A DNA stretch of 64,000 bases from the NCBI RefSeq assembly GCF_000499845.2, contig NC_023749.2, positions 38,616,923 through 38,680,922 of the forward strand. Reading direction: 5' to 3'. Positions 32,123-43,430 of this stretch are shown here, one piece after another (the stretch's first letter is position 1; each line of letters begins with the position of its first letter). The notes beneath the pieces are model-generated. The model was not told the DNA's origin. It made no database searches and worked only from the letters and a program-made list of their open reading frames with translations. This DNA comes from Phaseolus vulgaris (lineage: Eukaryota; Streptophyta; Magnoliopsida; Fabales; Fabaceae). Position numbers and translations under genes: made by a program.

Positions 32123-33566
32123 TGGAAGAACTCTTCGCGAGAGGAGAAAGGGTGCAGTTAGGTTACGAAAGGCGCAAAAATGATGAGTGCAGTTTCAAAG
32201 TCTTGAAGAATTAAATATAGCGGTTAGAGCGCCAAACGACGCACATGGAGGTATTGCAGTTAGAGCGCTAAACGACGCGAATGGATGCACCGCACGATCG
32301 AGCCACGTGGCAGAAGATGGAAGGATGGCCCTGGCATCCCTGGTTAAACTCAGAACACATCGTATCGACAAAATGCCCAGTGGTACGATGCGCCGTTGAA
32401 AGTGGGTCAGGGGCACAGTAGGAGTCAGGATCAAGTCGAATGACTGAACGTCCCATCAGCCATACAAGAAGCGCCACGTGGATTAAGTCAAATGACTGAA
32501 CGTCCCATCAGCCATACAAGAAGCGCCATGTGGTTGGCACGAGCAAAACCTTGAGCTCTTCGCTTTCCTCAGGCGTCGACCAAGGCCAAGGTCAAAGTCA
32601 ATGTCAAGGTAAAGATGACGCCCAAGGCGACGCCAGCATGAGACGCCCGAGGCGTCGCCTAGAATGACGCAAAGGGCGACGCCAGTGTGAGACGTCGCGG
32701 ACGTCGCCAACCAAAATATCAGCAGGGCCGCCTCCCCGATGCCCACAGGTAGGAAAGACTGTGGAGGGAGACGAGACTGCCAAACGCCAGCGAGTCACTG
32801 GCAGGGTGTTCCCCGATACCTATGGGAAGGAAAGACCATGGAGGGAACGATCCCCCCCGGAGCACTCGACGTTTTAGACACCCGGGACGATACGGCGCTG
32901 CTGTAGCAGGCCTCTCCTTAGGCGTGGGCGCCGGGCGTTAAGGATCAAGGAAAGACTGTGGAGGGAGACGAAATCGAAGAGGGCAAAGTTAGTCACTGGC
33001 GTCGCCTCCCCGATACCCACAGATAGGAAAGACTGTGGAGGGAGACGAGACTGCCAAACGCCAGCGAGTCACTGGCAGGTTGTTCCCCGATACCTATGGG
33101 AAGGAAAGACCATGGAGGGAACGATTCCCCCCGGAGCACTCGGCGTTTTTGACACCCGGGGACGATACGGCGCTGCTGTAGCAGGCCTCTCCTTAGGCGT
33201 GGGCGCCGGGCGTTAAGGATCAAGGAAAGGACCGTTTTGGTGTTAGAGACACCCCGTGGACGATACGGCTCCACTAGGTGAGCCTCTCCATGGGCGTGGG
33301 CATTGACGCGTGACCTTTCCCGGGCATACAAGGCCGCCAACGAAGTGAAAGAAACGGGTATAATACAGGCAAAACAACCAAAGCACGCGAAGGCAAAGAA
33401 TGAGAATAAGATAACACAGGCAGAATTCTATGTCGCGAGGGCACGAAAGTAATCATACAAAATCCCAGAGTTGTAGCAAGAGTGCAGACGATTCAAAGAA
33501 TTACAAGTTTATCAAAGAAGGTTAAAACAAGTATAAAGGAATGGGCTGATGATCGAGGGTGGCGGC
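32123..33566. repeat. LTR-like and tandemly repeated spacer in element B, no gene
   Basis: From about 32575 the sequence resembles the B LTR (GGCGTCGCC units, 'ccatgggtaggaaagacc'-like blocks). A unit of about 270 bp containing 'aggaaagactgtggaggg' and 'gacgatacggcgctgctg' occurs twice, around 32735-32960 and 33005-33230. A shorter third piece follows. A 32-bp block with 'gactgaacgtcccatcagcc' is also doubled at 32440-32530. It looks like a decayed LTR of a relative, duplicated in place. Confidence 0.55.
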
Positions 33567-35469
33567 TCAATCGTCCATCTCCAGAGGCACGACCTTTCCA
33601 TCAACAATGTGGTGAGTGGAATCGCAGTTGGAAATGTCGATCCCCGGGTTCATGCAGACTGCTTGGGCCAGAGCTTCCTGGAATCCCTCCTCGAAAGTGC
33701 CCGCCATGTCCTGGATGAGGGCCTTTTTGTCCTTCTCTAGCTCCTCAATGGTGGCGTCCCCAGAAGCTACCTGCTTCTCCAAAGCCTCCTTTTCCACGCG
33801 AAGCCGACTGACCTCGACCTATAGCTTGTCGTAGTCAGCCTGGAGAAGGCCCATAGCTTTGGCCTGGGTAGCCATTTCCCCCTCCATCCGCTCCATCTCG
33901 TCAGTCTGCTCACAGCAACGGTCCTTCAAGTCCTTTTGAACTTCCGCGTCAGCTTCGACTAAGTCTTGAAGGCCCGTTAACTGAACTTGGAGGGTGACTT
34001 CCCGAGTATAAAAGTCAGCCTTGAACCCCATCGCCTCTGCCAGTTGCTTTTCAGCCTTTTCCTTGGCCTCTTGAGCCTGCTTCAGAGTGCTTTGGTAGGC
34101 CTTGTTTTGGCATTCCAGGGTTTTCTTTTCCTCTTCCAGGGCAGTTACCCTTGTTTCCAAGGCCTGGAGGGTTTGAGCTTGCAGGACAGCATTTCTGGCC
34201 TGGGCGCGCCATTCAAGGGCCACCGCCAAGAAGGCCCCCAAGTAGAAAGGCATGCCCTCCTTCCTGTCGGTGCCCTCTGGCATAGTTCCGCCACTGAAGC
34301 CCCTCATCAGATGCATGATTGGAGGGGGGATGGCGATGAGATCGGGGGCGGCAGCGACGGGAGCAGGGGAAGCAGAGACTTCTGCCGGTGGCGGAGGCGG
34401 GGTAGATTCGGCGCCTTCGCCCCCTTCCTCTTGGACTGTTGTGGGGGGAAGTGAGGTCGCACTTGGAGGGTTATCCATGAAGGAGTTCCCTCCCTGGGGT
34501 GACGCCTCTGGCAGAAGGGGAACTCGCGCAGATTTCCTCCTCTTGAAGGGTGCCACACCTTCCGAGTCCTCATCATCCGATAAAATCTCCAAGACCCGTT
34601 TCCCTTTGTCAAGGGGGGTTGGAGCCGGCGACGAGGCCACGGCTAGAGGAACGGCGGCGATGGGCAGAGGAGAGCCGGGAGTCGGAAAAGCCTCGGGGCC
34701 ATGTGGAGATGACGAAGATGAGCCTAGGGGGGCTTCGGTGGTGATCGGTGGTGGCGGTGGCAGAGTTGGTGGGGGGATCGGATCAGCAGCAGGGGCGGAG
34801 GAGGCGCCCGCCTTGGCAGCACGAGCCTCCTTCATCGCTTTCGCCAGCATCATCCTTTTGGAGGCGTCCATCACCGATCCTACATCCAAATAGACCAAGC
34901 AGCAGAAATCAAGGCCAAAGCAACTATACAAAATTACAAAGCGCATAGATGCGTGAGATGCAAGTCACATGGCACAATGGAAAACAAGTGGAAGAGGCTG
35001 TGGGAACAAACATCCGGTAGCAAGGTGTTCACAACAAAAAGGATGAGGGGAGAGTCTCTTACCAAAGTATGTGGTCAGGGCGTGAGCATTGTATTCGCTA
35101 GCAACAAGCTTCAATGTATCAAAAACGATCCCCAGCCCAGCCAAGGCTTTGCTTACCTCCCTGTCAGCAGGAGATAGCTCTTCCAGGGCTTTGGCCCTAA
35201 GCAGCTTAGGGCGCTCCGTCCAATAAAGGGGAAAGCCGTCCAAGGCTGTGGGGTCGTGCTTGGCGCTGCACACTCTAAAGAATTTCCCTTTCCAGTTTTT
35301 GTAAGAGTTTTGGAAGAGGGAGATCCCCACGATGAGCTTCCAGGTCCTGGAAGGTAGTCAGGCTGGTACACTCGTTCAAGAGCTCGTCGGGGGCCCATGG
35401 GTAGTAGGCTTTGTAGTTGGACTTGGGGGTCTTGGGGGAGGAATCAGACTCCGCATTCGTGCGCGTCAT
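33567..35469 (-). pseudogene. Antisense gene of element B, two exons, damaged
   Basis: Exon 1 runs from ATG 35469 to about 35063 and is shortened: about half of the transposase-like domain seen in A is missing. The intron is 35062-34880 (GTAAGAG to ATGTAG). Exon 2 starts at 34879 with 'MDASKRMMLAKAMKEA', has a Pro/Ala-rich part and then a coiled coil. A TAG at about 33820 interrupts it before 'EALEKQVASGDATIEELEKD'. It ends at 33567 after 'IVDGKVVPLEMDD', matching the C terminus of the A and F genes. Confidence 0.72.
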
Positions 35470-35484
35470 GGTGTGAATAAATAG

Positions 35485-36214
35485 CTGGAGAAAGAAGAGA
35501 GGAAAAAGGTTTTAACAAGTGTAGCCATGACAGGAAGGGGAGTGAACCCCTGGAAACACCACCCACGCGAGAAAACCCAGAAAGAAGGAGAAGGGAACAG
35601 AGAAGGAAGGAGAAGCGGAAGAACGCAGTAATGCATAAATGTCAACAGTCCCAGGCAGTTCAATAAATCATGCAATGCGACGAAAGGGAAGAGTCGTCGA
35701 TGTGCGAAAATCATACCTTTGCTGTCAAAGTGAAGGCAGAAGGAGAGCACGGGAGGGAGAGAGCAGAAATTGCAGAGAAAGGGGTTGAAGGCGATGAACA
35801 GTGCAGAGACGCAAAGGGAATGAATGTAACAGTGGGGTGAGCGCGGGGTTTGGGGGTAACTTGAACGTTACATTTGCAACCCAAGAGGCGCTAACTAGGA
35901 GCCGTGAGATCGTGCCACGTGTCAAAGGATCAATCGCCCAGGGGAAACGCAAGGGTCTCTAGAGGCTGGCCGTACGATGGGCCACGTGGCGCGCGATCAA
36001 GGGTAGCCCCAAAAGGTGTTATTTTCCCCGTTTCAGAGGATGTCCAATCAGTCATTAAGAGCGCTCCTATGGTTCAGAGAGTGTCACGTCAATAGTTCGA
36101 GAATTGTTGAGTTAGCAGGGAGTGACACGTCATCAGGGTCGCACGTGGACGGCGTGGGCGAGGCCTTAGTCTTTGCGCTGAAGACAAGTCTTCGGCTTAA
36201 GACTGGGGGGCTAG
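35485..36214 (-). promoter_or_regulatory. 5' UTR intron and leader of the antisense gene of B; polypurine tract
   Basis: On the minus strand GT follows 'GACAGCAAAG' at 35716 and the intron ends CTTTCTCCAG at 35485, just before the ATG. The upstream leader reaches the polypurine tract 'aagactggggggctag' at about 36199-36214. No coding frame is conserved between 35720 and 36214. Confidence 0.6.
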
Positions 36215-37367
36215 TGTACCGTCCCGTATCCGGGCGTTGACTAAGTCAAGGTCAAAGTCAACACCAGGAGTCAAAGTCAACACCAGGAGTCAAGGTCAAC
36301 ACAAGGCGTCGCCCAACCAGGGCGTCGCCCAGATCAAATATTACTAAGGCAAGGCAATCACAGCGTAGTTCCCCAATATCCATGGGTAGGAAAGACCATG
36401 GAGGGAGCGACGCCGTGGGAAGGCCTCAGGTCCCGATGATTCGGGAGAGTGATAAAGAGAAGAGAAAGGTGGCTTCAAGGCCATAGTAACAACACCAGTG
36501 TAGGGCAGCCTAACTCGTGAAGTACCCCTGCCGCCCCAGAGACGCCTTTGGGACAGATACGACTCAACAGGAAGGTCACGCCCAGGGTAGCCGGGTGCAG
36601 GGTACGAGAGGAAGGCAGATACGCTCTCGAAGTGAGTGACTAGATGATTGGGGGCATGAGTTGGCACCCAAAAAGTCACCCCTTGCGTAGTAGCACTCCC
36701 AGGCAGGAGGACTCACACGTAGAAACGTCCCCAGATGGGCAGAAACGCCCCCAGATGGGGTCATGGCGTCGTGAGGCCCTCCACATGTACGACAACAAGG
36801 TTAGAATGGAAACACCCTTTAGTCAGGTACCAGGTAATTAAAGTCATTCAATACAGTTTCTGTTTCGAGCGTTCAGGTACTATAATGGCTCCCAAGCGTT
36901 TCAACGTCTTAAATGCGCTACGTTTTCTAATTAGACGCCTTAATTGAGTGCGTTACGTTTGTGATTAAAAGCGCTTTAAATGCTTGGGTAGTTTAAATAG
37001 CGCTGAGAATGTTGGGAACGGGGTTCGAGGTTTTGGCAAATTTTCCCAGAATACACTCCAGTTGCTTGCTCGAAGTCGTGAGGCTACGCACAAGGGACTG
37101 GAAAAGAGGTTGTTTGCCAGAGCGAGAATATACACACAATACACAGTTCTTTTTACCACCTTCAGAGTGCCATACGCGGTGCTCAGATACGGAGGTGCAC
37201 AGTTTTGGTGTTTCTTGCTGGCTAACTTGAGCGTCGGAGTGCAAACGGCCGCTAGGGCACCCTTTTGTCCTCTTTTTGCAGGAATCCACAGGTAACCAGT
37301 GGGAAGGAGTCCCTAGCTGACGGTTGAGGTCGCGCACAAAGACGTCACAGGTCAACCGGACGGAACA
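36215..37367 (+). repeat. 3' LTR of element B
   Basis: 1153 bp, TGTACCGTCCCG to GGAACA. It matches the split 5' LTR closely but has fewer GGCGTCGCC units, a duplicated 'caacaccaggagtca' block and a 15-bp difference near 36975. Confidence 0.9.
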
Positions 37368-37372
37368 GTTGT

Positions 37373-38253
37373 TTATACTGGTTCACTCCAAATCCAGAGC
37401 TACATCTAGTCTTCTCAGAACCTTGAGGAAATCCACTAAGTAATCACACCTTGATCACTTACACACCAACCAAGAGAATGACCTTGAACACCTCAAGAAA
37501 CACACTCTCCTTGGCCAACACTAAGATTTCTGATCTTGAACACCTCAAGAACACACAGCCAATCTCAACAAACACACAAACGAATTGTTCAACAGATTAC
37601 AAAGATTACACTTCTTACAGATGAATATCTGAAATCAATACAAGTAGAATCCTATTCCAGCACTTTGATCAATCACAAAACTCTTAGCAATCTCAGCTCT
37701 TTGAAAAACTCTTTAAAAAAACTTTGACAAAAGATTCTTAATTCTCAAATCTGTTTTTCTGAATATATTCAAAGATGTAGTTTGTTATCAAATCTTAACA
37801 AACTCTTAATTGCATTAAAAAGATTGGGCAAAGCATTTAATGACTGGAGCGTATTCAGTTAAAGCATTTAAAGCTCAGTCAAACACAAAACAGTTTTTCT
37901 GTTATGGTTCCAAAACAAACAATCGGTTGTTTCCTCGAATCAATCGGTTGTTTTGGTACTTAACAGTTTCAACCATTCAAAAACAGTTTTCAAACTTTCT
38001 CAAAACACCTAAGTATAAACAATCGGTTGTTTCGACAAAACAATCGGTTGTTTCAACTTAGTTTGAAAAACATTTTACTTTTATAAAGATTGAGATGCTA
38101 ATTGCTTTAGATTTAAACAAGGGTGGATTACAATAAATAAACTACCCCAGAACAAAGCTTAAACCAGCACAACAACATCAAGCAAAGCAGAGGCTTCAAC
38201 ATCCTTCAAAGGATTTGGATTCTTCAAAACATTGAACACCACTTGGTTCAACA
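37373..38253 (-). repeat. 5' LTR of element D, outer part
   Basis: It continues the LTR after B and its duplicated GTTGT. It contains motif pairs at 37920/37941 and 38020/38041. The second pair is an extra copy not present in the 3' LTR, where a single unit is found near 13281. It ends TTCAACA at 38253. Confidence 0.87.
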
Positions 38254-38375
38254 GTGGGGTCGACCATGGATGATGCAGTACATGATGATCGATTGGACGA
38301 CATGATTTGTCATGTGCGAGCTGAGTCTTTTGCAGAAGCACATGGATATGGAACTATGTCAAGCGATGCAGATAT
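38254..38375 (+). pseudogene. CACTA transposase exon piece after element D
   Basis: It begins with the GTGGG duplication and reads 'MDDAVHDDRLDDMICHVRAE' and 'SFAEAHGYGTMSSDADM', the part that follows the N-terminal domain in TNP2-type proteins. With D and one copy of GTGGG removed it joins 12096-12376 in frame. The reading ends where G begins, so the TNP2 catalytic core is missing. Confidence 0.75.
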
Positions 38376-38665
38376 GTAATCTGTTCCTTTCATGATTCTT
38401 GTATTTGTTCTTTAATAAACTTGTAAAGTGTGTGGAAATCCTGTAAAGTTAGAGGGTGTTTTGACTAAGGGTGTGTATAACAAAGAGGGTGTTTTGACTA
38501 AGGGTGTGTATAGCAAAGAGGGTGAGTGGTTCTTGTGGTATCAAGATCACCTCTTTGTGTTTGTGTGAGTTGTAATCTGTGATTGGTTACTAGTGGAACC
38601 CAGTGGTTATTCTGGAAACTGGATGTAACTCAAGGTTGAGTGAACTAGTATAAATTGGCTGAGTA

Positions 38666-38705
<40 letters not shown>

Positions 38706-38937
38706 TTCCTTATAAACTGTTTGTTTTAATTCTGCTTTTGCTGCTGCCATAAACAACCGGTTAAAACGAAGTTTCAATCGATTGAAATTCTGTAACAGTT
38801 TCTTTTACATTGTTTGATTGGCTTCCTTGATTGCTTTTAGTCTGTGATTGTTGATAAAGCTTCATTCTTGTTCAATCTTTGCAAAAATATTTTGGTAAAC
38901 AATTCACCCCCTTTTGTTTAAGCCATTAATTTCAAAA
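38376..38937 (+). repeat. 5' LTR-like segment of G with a microsatellite
   Basis: It contains a 33-bp tandem duplication near 38456-38520 absent from the right copy, and (TC)11(AC)8 at 38667-38704. Its right copy has only the TC run. Confidence 0.65.
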
Positions 38938-39000
38938 ATTGGTATCAGAGTTAGATTCTTGAAAGATATTCAAGTTCTGTTTTTCTGAAAACTATTTTAA

Positions 39001-40007
39001 TGGCTAGCAAGTTTTCCTTTGGGGAAGGTGCCTCTTTAAATAAACCACCTCTATTTTGTGGAGAAAAATTATCAACTTTGGTGTATAAGAATGAAATTCT
39101 TTGTTGACTCATTAGATAGAAAAATCTAGAATGTTATTACAAACAATGCTTTCATACATCTGCTTGAAAATAATGTTGCCTCATCTAAAAATGAAAGAGA
39201 TCATCTTGATTGTGTAGCTAAGAGTTTCAAAGTGTATCTTAGCCAAAGAAATGCGGAATAATCTTGAGAGAATTCACAAGAACTCAAGAAGTGCTTGGCT
39301 GGACAAGGATGAATCCTCTGTTGGATCATCTTCTTCATATTTCAATATGGATATCTGTCTTATGGCAAGAGAAGAATCTGCATCAAACCAAGTAAGTACA
39401 TCTTCCTCCAATAAAAATGTGATAGTTATTACCAACTTCTTCAGACTTTCCAAGAGACTCATGAAGAAGCTAATATATTAACCCTTTCAAATAGTCGGTT
39501 GAAAAGTGAAAACAACTGGTTGAAAGAGAGAATCAAAGTTCTGGAAAAAGATTTGAACAATTCAAATGCTAATTTTGAAAATCTAGAAATGATTTATCAA
39601 AACTCCTCTTGCAAGTGTGATTCTAGTATTTGCAAAAATTGTGAATCTCTTCTAAAGAAAGTTTTGTATCTTGTGAAAACAGTTGACACAATTTTAAAAG
39701 GTAAATCAAATCTTGAGAATGTTTTAGCATCTCAAAAGTGTGTTTTTGGAAAATCTGGTTTGGGTTTTAACCCACAAAGCAAAAACAGTGGTTGTTCAAA
39801 ACCTTTTTCAACCATCACAAAAAATCAACCGGTTGTTTGTTGTTTCTACTACATGAGAAAGGGTCACTATGTCAGATTTTGTAAAATTCGAAAGTTTTCT
39901 GTTCCTAAAGGTATCCTAAAGTGGGTTCCCAAGAATCCTAAGGTTCCTTACAATCAAATTAACATTCTTGGACCCAAATTTGTTAGGGGACCAGATCTTG
40001 CCACTTG
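39001..40007 (+). pseudogene. Element G gag, degenerate
   Basis: It starts 'MASKFSFGEGASLNKPP' at 39001. Frames are broken before 39251. The part 39499-40008 keeps the coiled coil ('LKSENNWLKERIKVLEKD') and an altered zinc knuckle with 'CFYYMRKGHYVRFC', in which the second Cys is replaced by Tyr. It ends 'FVRGPDLAT'. It is related to gag of D and E. Confidence 0.75.
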
Positions 40008-40017
40008 ATTTTGAATT

Positions 40018-40636
40018 TTGCAGGATTCCTTGGTGAGAAAACAACATCTATGGTACTTGGGCAGTGGCTGCTCCAAGCACATGACTGGAGATGCATCAAA
40101 GTTTGTTAGCATCACTCTTAAACAGGAAGGGCATGTGACTTATGGAGACAACAACAAAGGGAAGATCCTTGGCAAAGGTACCATAGGTAATGAAAATAGC
40201 TTTCTAGTCTATGATGTTCTCTATGTAGAAGGGCTCAAACATAACCTTCTCAACATAAGCCAGCTCTGTGACAGAGGCTACCAAGTCACATTCATAACTA
40301 ACCCATGTGAAATTCGACTACCTAACTCAAAAGAAGTTCTACTTGTTGGTATGAGATCAAACAATGTCTACTTACTTGACATTTCTAACTACATCTATTG
40401 GTTGTCTATTAACAAAGCACGAGGAATCTTGGCTTTGGCATAGAAGGTTTGCTCAAATGATCTTGTTATTGGCTTACCCAAACTCAAGTTTGAGAAGGAA
40501 CATGTGTGAGGCTTTCCAAAAGGGGAAACAAACTGTTTTGGCTCATAATTGCTGCCTAGAACGACTAGTTTTGATAGCTATAAATATGGCATTTATTTTA
40601 AAACAAAATACACAAGTTAGATATCAAATACAGTGA
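40018..40636 (+). pseudogene. Element G protease and integrase N-terminal remnant
   Basis: 'LWYLGSGCSKHMTGD' replaces the expected D-S-G with G-S-G, so the catalytic Asp is lost. After 'VYLLDIS' the frame shifts, and traces of the pre-integrase zinc region remain up to about 40560. Then the homology ends. Confidence 0.75.
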
Positions 40637-40748
40637 GATTGAGATTGACTTTGAGAAAAGTTTTTCAAAGGTTTGCAAGATTGCTAAATAGCTGTGCACT
40701 GGTTCAAGGTCTAATCATAGGAGCTTTCTGATTCGTGTAATCTCAGGC

Positions 40749-41258
40749 GTAATTTGTTCCTTTCATGATTCTTGTATTTGTTCTTTTATAAACTTGTAAA
40801 GTGCGTGGAAATCCTATAAAGTCAGAGGGTGTTCTGACTAAAGGTGTGTATAGCAAAGAGGGTGAGTGGTTCTTGTGGTATCTAGATCACCTCTTTGTGT
40901 TTGTGTGAGTTGTAATATGTGATTGGTTACTAGTGGAACCCAATGATTGTTCTGGAAACTGGATGTAGCTCAAGGTTGAGTGAACCAATATAAATTGGCT
41001 GAGTTATCTCTCTCTCTCTCTCTCTCAATTCTTATAAACTGTTTGTTTTAATTCTTCTTTTGCTGCTGCCATAAACAATCGGTTAAAACGAAGTTTCAAC
41101 CGATTGAAATTCTGCAAACAGTTTCTTTTACATTGTTTGATTGGCTTCCTTGATTGCTTAGTCTGTGATTGTTGATAAAGCTTCATTCTTGTTCAATCTT
41201 TGCGAAAAATTTTTGTAAACAATTCATCTCCCTCTTGTTTAAGCAATTATTTCTAACA
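40749..41258 (+). repeat. 3' LTR-like segment of G
   Basis: It is the second copy of 38376-38937 and ends CTAACA at 41258, directly before CACTA coding sequence. Confidence 0.68.
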
Positions 41259-41920
41259 GAAAGGGTGTGAAAGTGCCATAAGGACATTCCTCAAATGTTT
41301 AGAGCCTAGTGTCAATGCAAGATTTGAAGTTAGTTGATTGCCACATCTTGATACAACAGTTGCTACCGGTAACTATTCGTGGGATTTTACTAAAAAATGT
41401 TAGACATACCATAACCCCTTTGTGCTCATTCTTCTCTTCCATCTATTGTAAAGTCACTGATCCATTAAAACTAGATGAACTTCAAGATGAAATTGTTGTT
41501 ATCTTGTGTGAATTTGAGATGTTTTTTCCTCCATCTTTTTTTGACATCATGGTTCATCTAGTTGTGCATCTGGTAAGAGAGGTTAGATTGTGTGCACCAG
41601 TGTACTTAAGATGGATGTATCTTGTTGAGCGGTATATGAAAATTTTGAAAGTTTATGTGAAAAATCATTATTGTCCAGAAGCTTCAATGATTGAAAGGTA
41701 CATAGCTGAAGAAGTATTGATTTTTTTGTTCAGAGTACATGTCAAAAGCAAATCCAATAGGTCTTCCAGCTAATTCATGGCACCACAGGCGTTCTACAAG
41801 TAAATGTTTATGTGGTGTGAATATTGTAAGCAAATATCGATCATAAGTCTTGCAAGCACATTTGTATATATTAAATAATAAGATGAAGTTATACCTTAAA
41901 TAGAAGCTCAGAAAGCCATT
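41259..41920 (+). pseudogene. CACTA TNP2-type transposase C-terminal part (DUF4218)
   Basis: It starts with 'KGCESAIRTFLKCLEPSVNA', and 'DCHILIQQLLPVTIRGI' and 'FPPSFFDIMVHLVVHLVRE' follow from 41309 in a shifted frame. This is the DUF4218 region (PF13960) of TNP2-like transposases. After 'YIAEE' the frame shifts again, and 'NSWHHR'-like sequence can be read to about 41920. Several small indels break it. Confidence 0.78.
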
Positions 41921-42608
41921 GTGAAGGCAAATAACCCAAGACAAGAAGAGAAATGGGTCTTGATGGAACATAATAGAATTTTCATGCCTTGGTTTAAAGA
42001 CGAGGGGTTAAAGGATTCAACGACATCGGAGAACTTGACCTGGTTGGCTGCTGGATTAAAGTTTGATGTCATTTCTTGTAAAGCGTACGAAGTGAATAAT
42101 TTTATATTTTACACGAAGTCTATGGATGAAAAGAGTACAATTCAAAATTTTGGTGTTACTCTTGAAGCCGAGTCAATGCAGTTTTCCACTTCGAAAGATA
42201 CAAATCGTGTACTTGGATCAATGGCATACTATGGGTTTATAAAAGAGATATGGGAGGTTGACAGTACTAAGTTTTTCATTCCAGTTTTCAAGTGTAAATG
42301 GGTTGACAATAAATGTGGGGTTAAAATTGATAAATCAGGATTCACACTAGTGGACTTTCGAAAGATAGGGTATCGAGATGAGCCATTTATAATGGTTCAA
42401 CAAGCATCTCAGGTTTTCTACGTTAGAACATTGGTATGTTGTTTTACATGGGAAAAAACAAAGGGAGGCCACAAATGATATTGAAAATGGTGACCCCCGT
42501 TCATTCACACCAATGATAATTAATAAAGATAATGATGTACTTGATGATGTACATGCAACCCGTAAAGACCACAATGAAGGAATTTACATATGAACATTCA
42601 ACACACTA
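41921..42608 (+). pseudogene. CACTA transposase DUF4216 region
   Basis: 'EEKWVLMEHNRIFMPWFKD' and 'EVDSTKFFIPVFKCKWVDN' identify DUF4216 (PF13952), the usual C-terminal region of these transposases. The frame is open to 42478 and shifts after 'ASQVFYV'. An intron donor (CTATG then GTAATA) is likely at 42609. Confidence 0.8.
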
Positions 42609-43430
42609 TGGTAATAAATTTAGAAATATTTTTTATAATACGCATTTATAATTTTATGTATTTGTTTTATATGATTATAATTCGATGCAGATTAACTAAT
42701 GTTTGTTACCTAATTTTTTTAACACAGATATGGAAGATGATCAGACTCCAACCAGATCTCGATCCGGACGAGGCAGCAGAGGACCTACTAGATTGAAGCG
42801 TCTTGCATTGAAACGTGATGCTGGTGAGACGACACATGTTGACATTGAAGTCAACACTGGAGTTGCTTTTGGTCTTAATACATATGAGTTTAATAGCTAT
42901 CTTGGAGTTGTTTCTCGTGAGAGGCTCTCCATTTTGATTAATTCATGGGATGACGTGTCAGAGGTCGACTGGAACATGCTCTGAGAGGATGTTCAGGTAA
43001 GCTTTACATTATTATTGTTATCATATAATGTTTTTTAATATTCATTGATTAATTTTAATTTGGTGATGTTATTTTGCAGGCAAATTTTGAAATTCCTAAT
43101 GTGGAACCGCTTCAATAAAATATTATATCCAATATCGGACTTAAATTTTGTCACTTTAAGTCAAAACTGACGAAGAAATATATTTTTGGCAAGGTTAAAG
43201 GTGAAAGTCCTTGTTTAAAGTACAAACATATTGATCAAGAGACATGGCGTCTTTTTAAAAAAAGTTGTGAAAATGAAGCTTGGATGGTAAGTGAAGTTAC
43301 TTAACTATTTTTATTTATATAACATTAATAAGTTAATATTATTTAATTCACTTTGTTTATTTCAATTATGACAGGATCGTCAAAAGAAAGCTCAAGAGAT
43401 AACTTTAAAGAATGTTACCCCGTACGTACT
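42609..43430 (+). pseudogene. CACTA Ptta/En-Spm-type protein, first exons
   Basis: After an intron acceptor ACACAG (42722-42727) an ATG at 42730 starts 'MEDDQTPTRSRSGRGSRG', followed by 'FGLNTYEFNSYLGVVSRERL'. This is the Plant transposase (Ptta/En/Spm, PF03004) pattern. A TGA replaces Trp at about 42982. An intron at 42997-43079 (GTAAGC to TTTGCAG), an exon with 'KYIFGKVKGESPC', an intron at 43287-43374 (GTAAGT to GACAG) and a third exon ending 'NVTPYVL' follow. E is inserted in this third exon. Confidence 0.78.

Larger units (their letters stand above)
18311..37367 (+). mobile_element. Element B: Tat-lineage Ty3/gypsy retrotransposon, second family, containing element C
   Basis: The ends are TGTACCGTCCCG and GGAACA. 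GTTGT flanks both sides (18306-18310 and 37368-37372). Without C it is about 13.4 kb. It has a tRNA-Lys primer site, gag-pol with stops and shifts, a GGCGTCGCC-rich spacer, a damaged antisense gene and a polypurine tract. Its LTR family also appears twice as solo LTRs in this window (47031-48270, 52482-53691), so the family was active and then recombined. The two LTRs differ by several small indels, mostly in the GGCGTCGCC array. Confidence 0.9.
12377..38253 (-). mobile_element. Element D: SIRE-like Ty1/copia retrotransposon containing element B
   Basis: LTRs of about 1.12 kb start TGTTAGAATATATGG and end TTCAACA. The 5 bp on each side are GTGGG (12372-12376 and 38254-38258), a clean target duplication. 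Integrase precedes RT on the minus strand, the copia order, and gag and protease resemble the SIRE/Maximus group. Without B the element is about 6.8 kb. Several stops and frameshifts split gag-pol, so it is inactive. It was inserted in the first exon of the CACTA transposase before B landed in its 5' LTR. Confidence 0.88.
38376..41258 (+). mobile_element. Element G: internally deleted copia remnant at a CACTA deletion scar
   Basis: A segment of 38376-38937 is repeated at 40749-41258 in the same orientation, as expected of LTRs. TTGGTATCAGAG at 38939-38950 is an initiator tRNA-Met primer site. Between them are gag and protease pieces but no integrase core, RT or RNase H. The 5 bp at the two sides do not match, and the CACTA sequence around it lacks about 500 residues. 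The left LTR may therefore be truncated; the right LTR may start as early as 40634. Confidence 0.7.

Noticed and set aside
32123..33566. LTR-like spacer in B as a complete nested element
   Set aside because: No second LTR end, target duplication or internal coding region could be delimited, so I call only a degenerate repeat.
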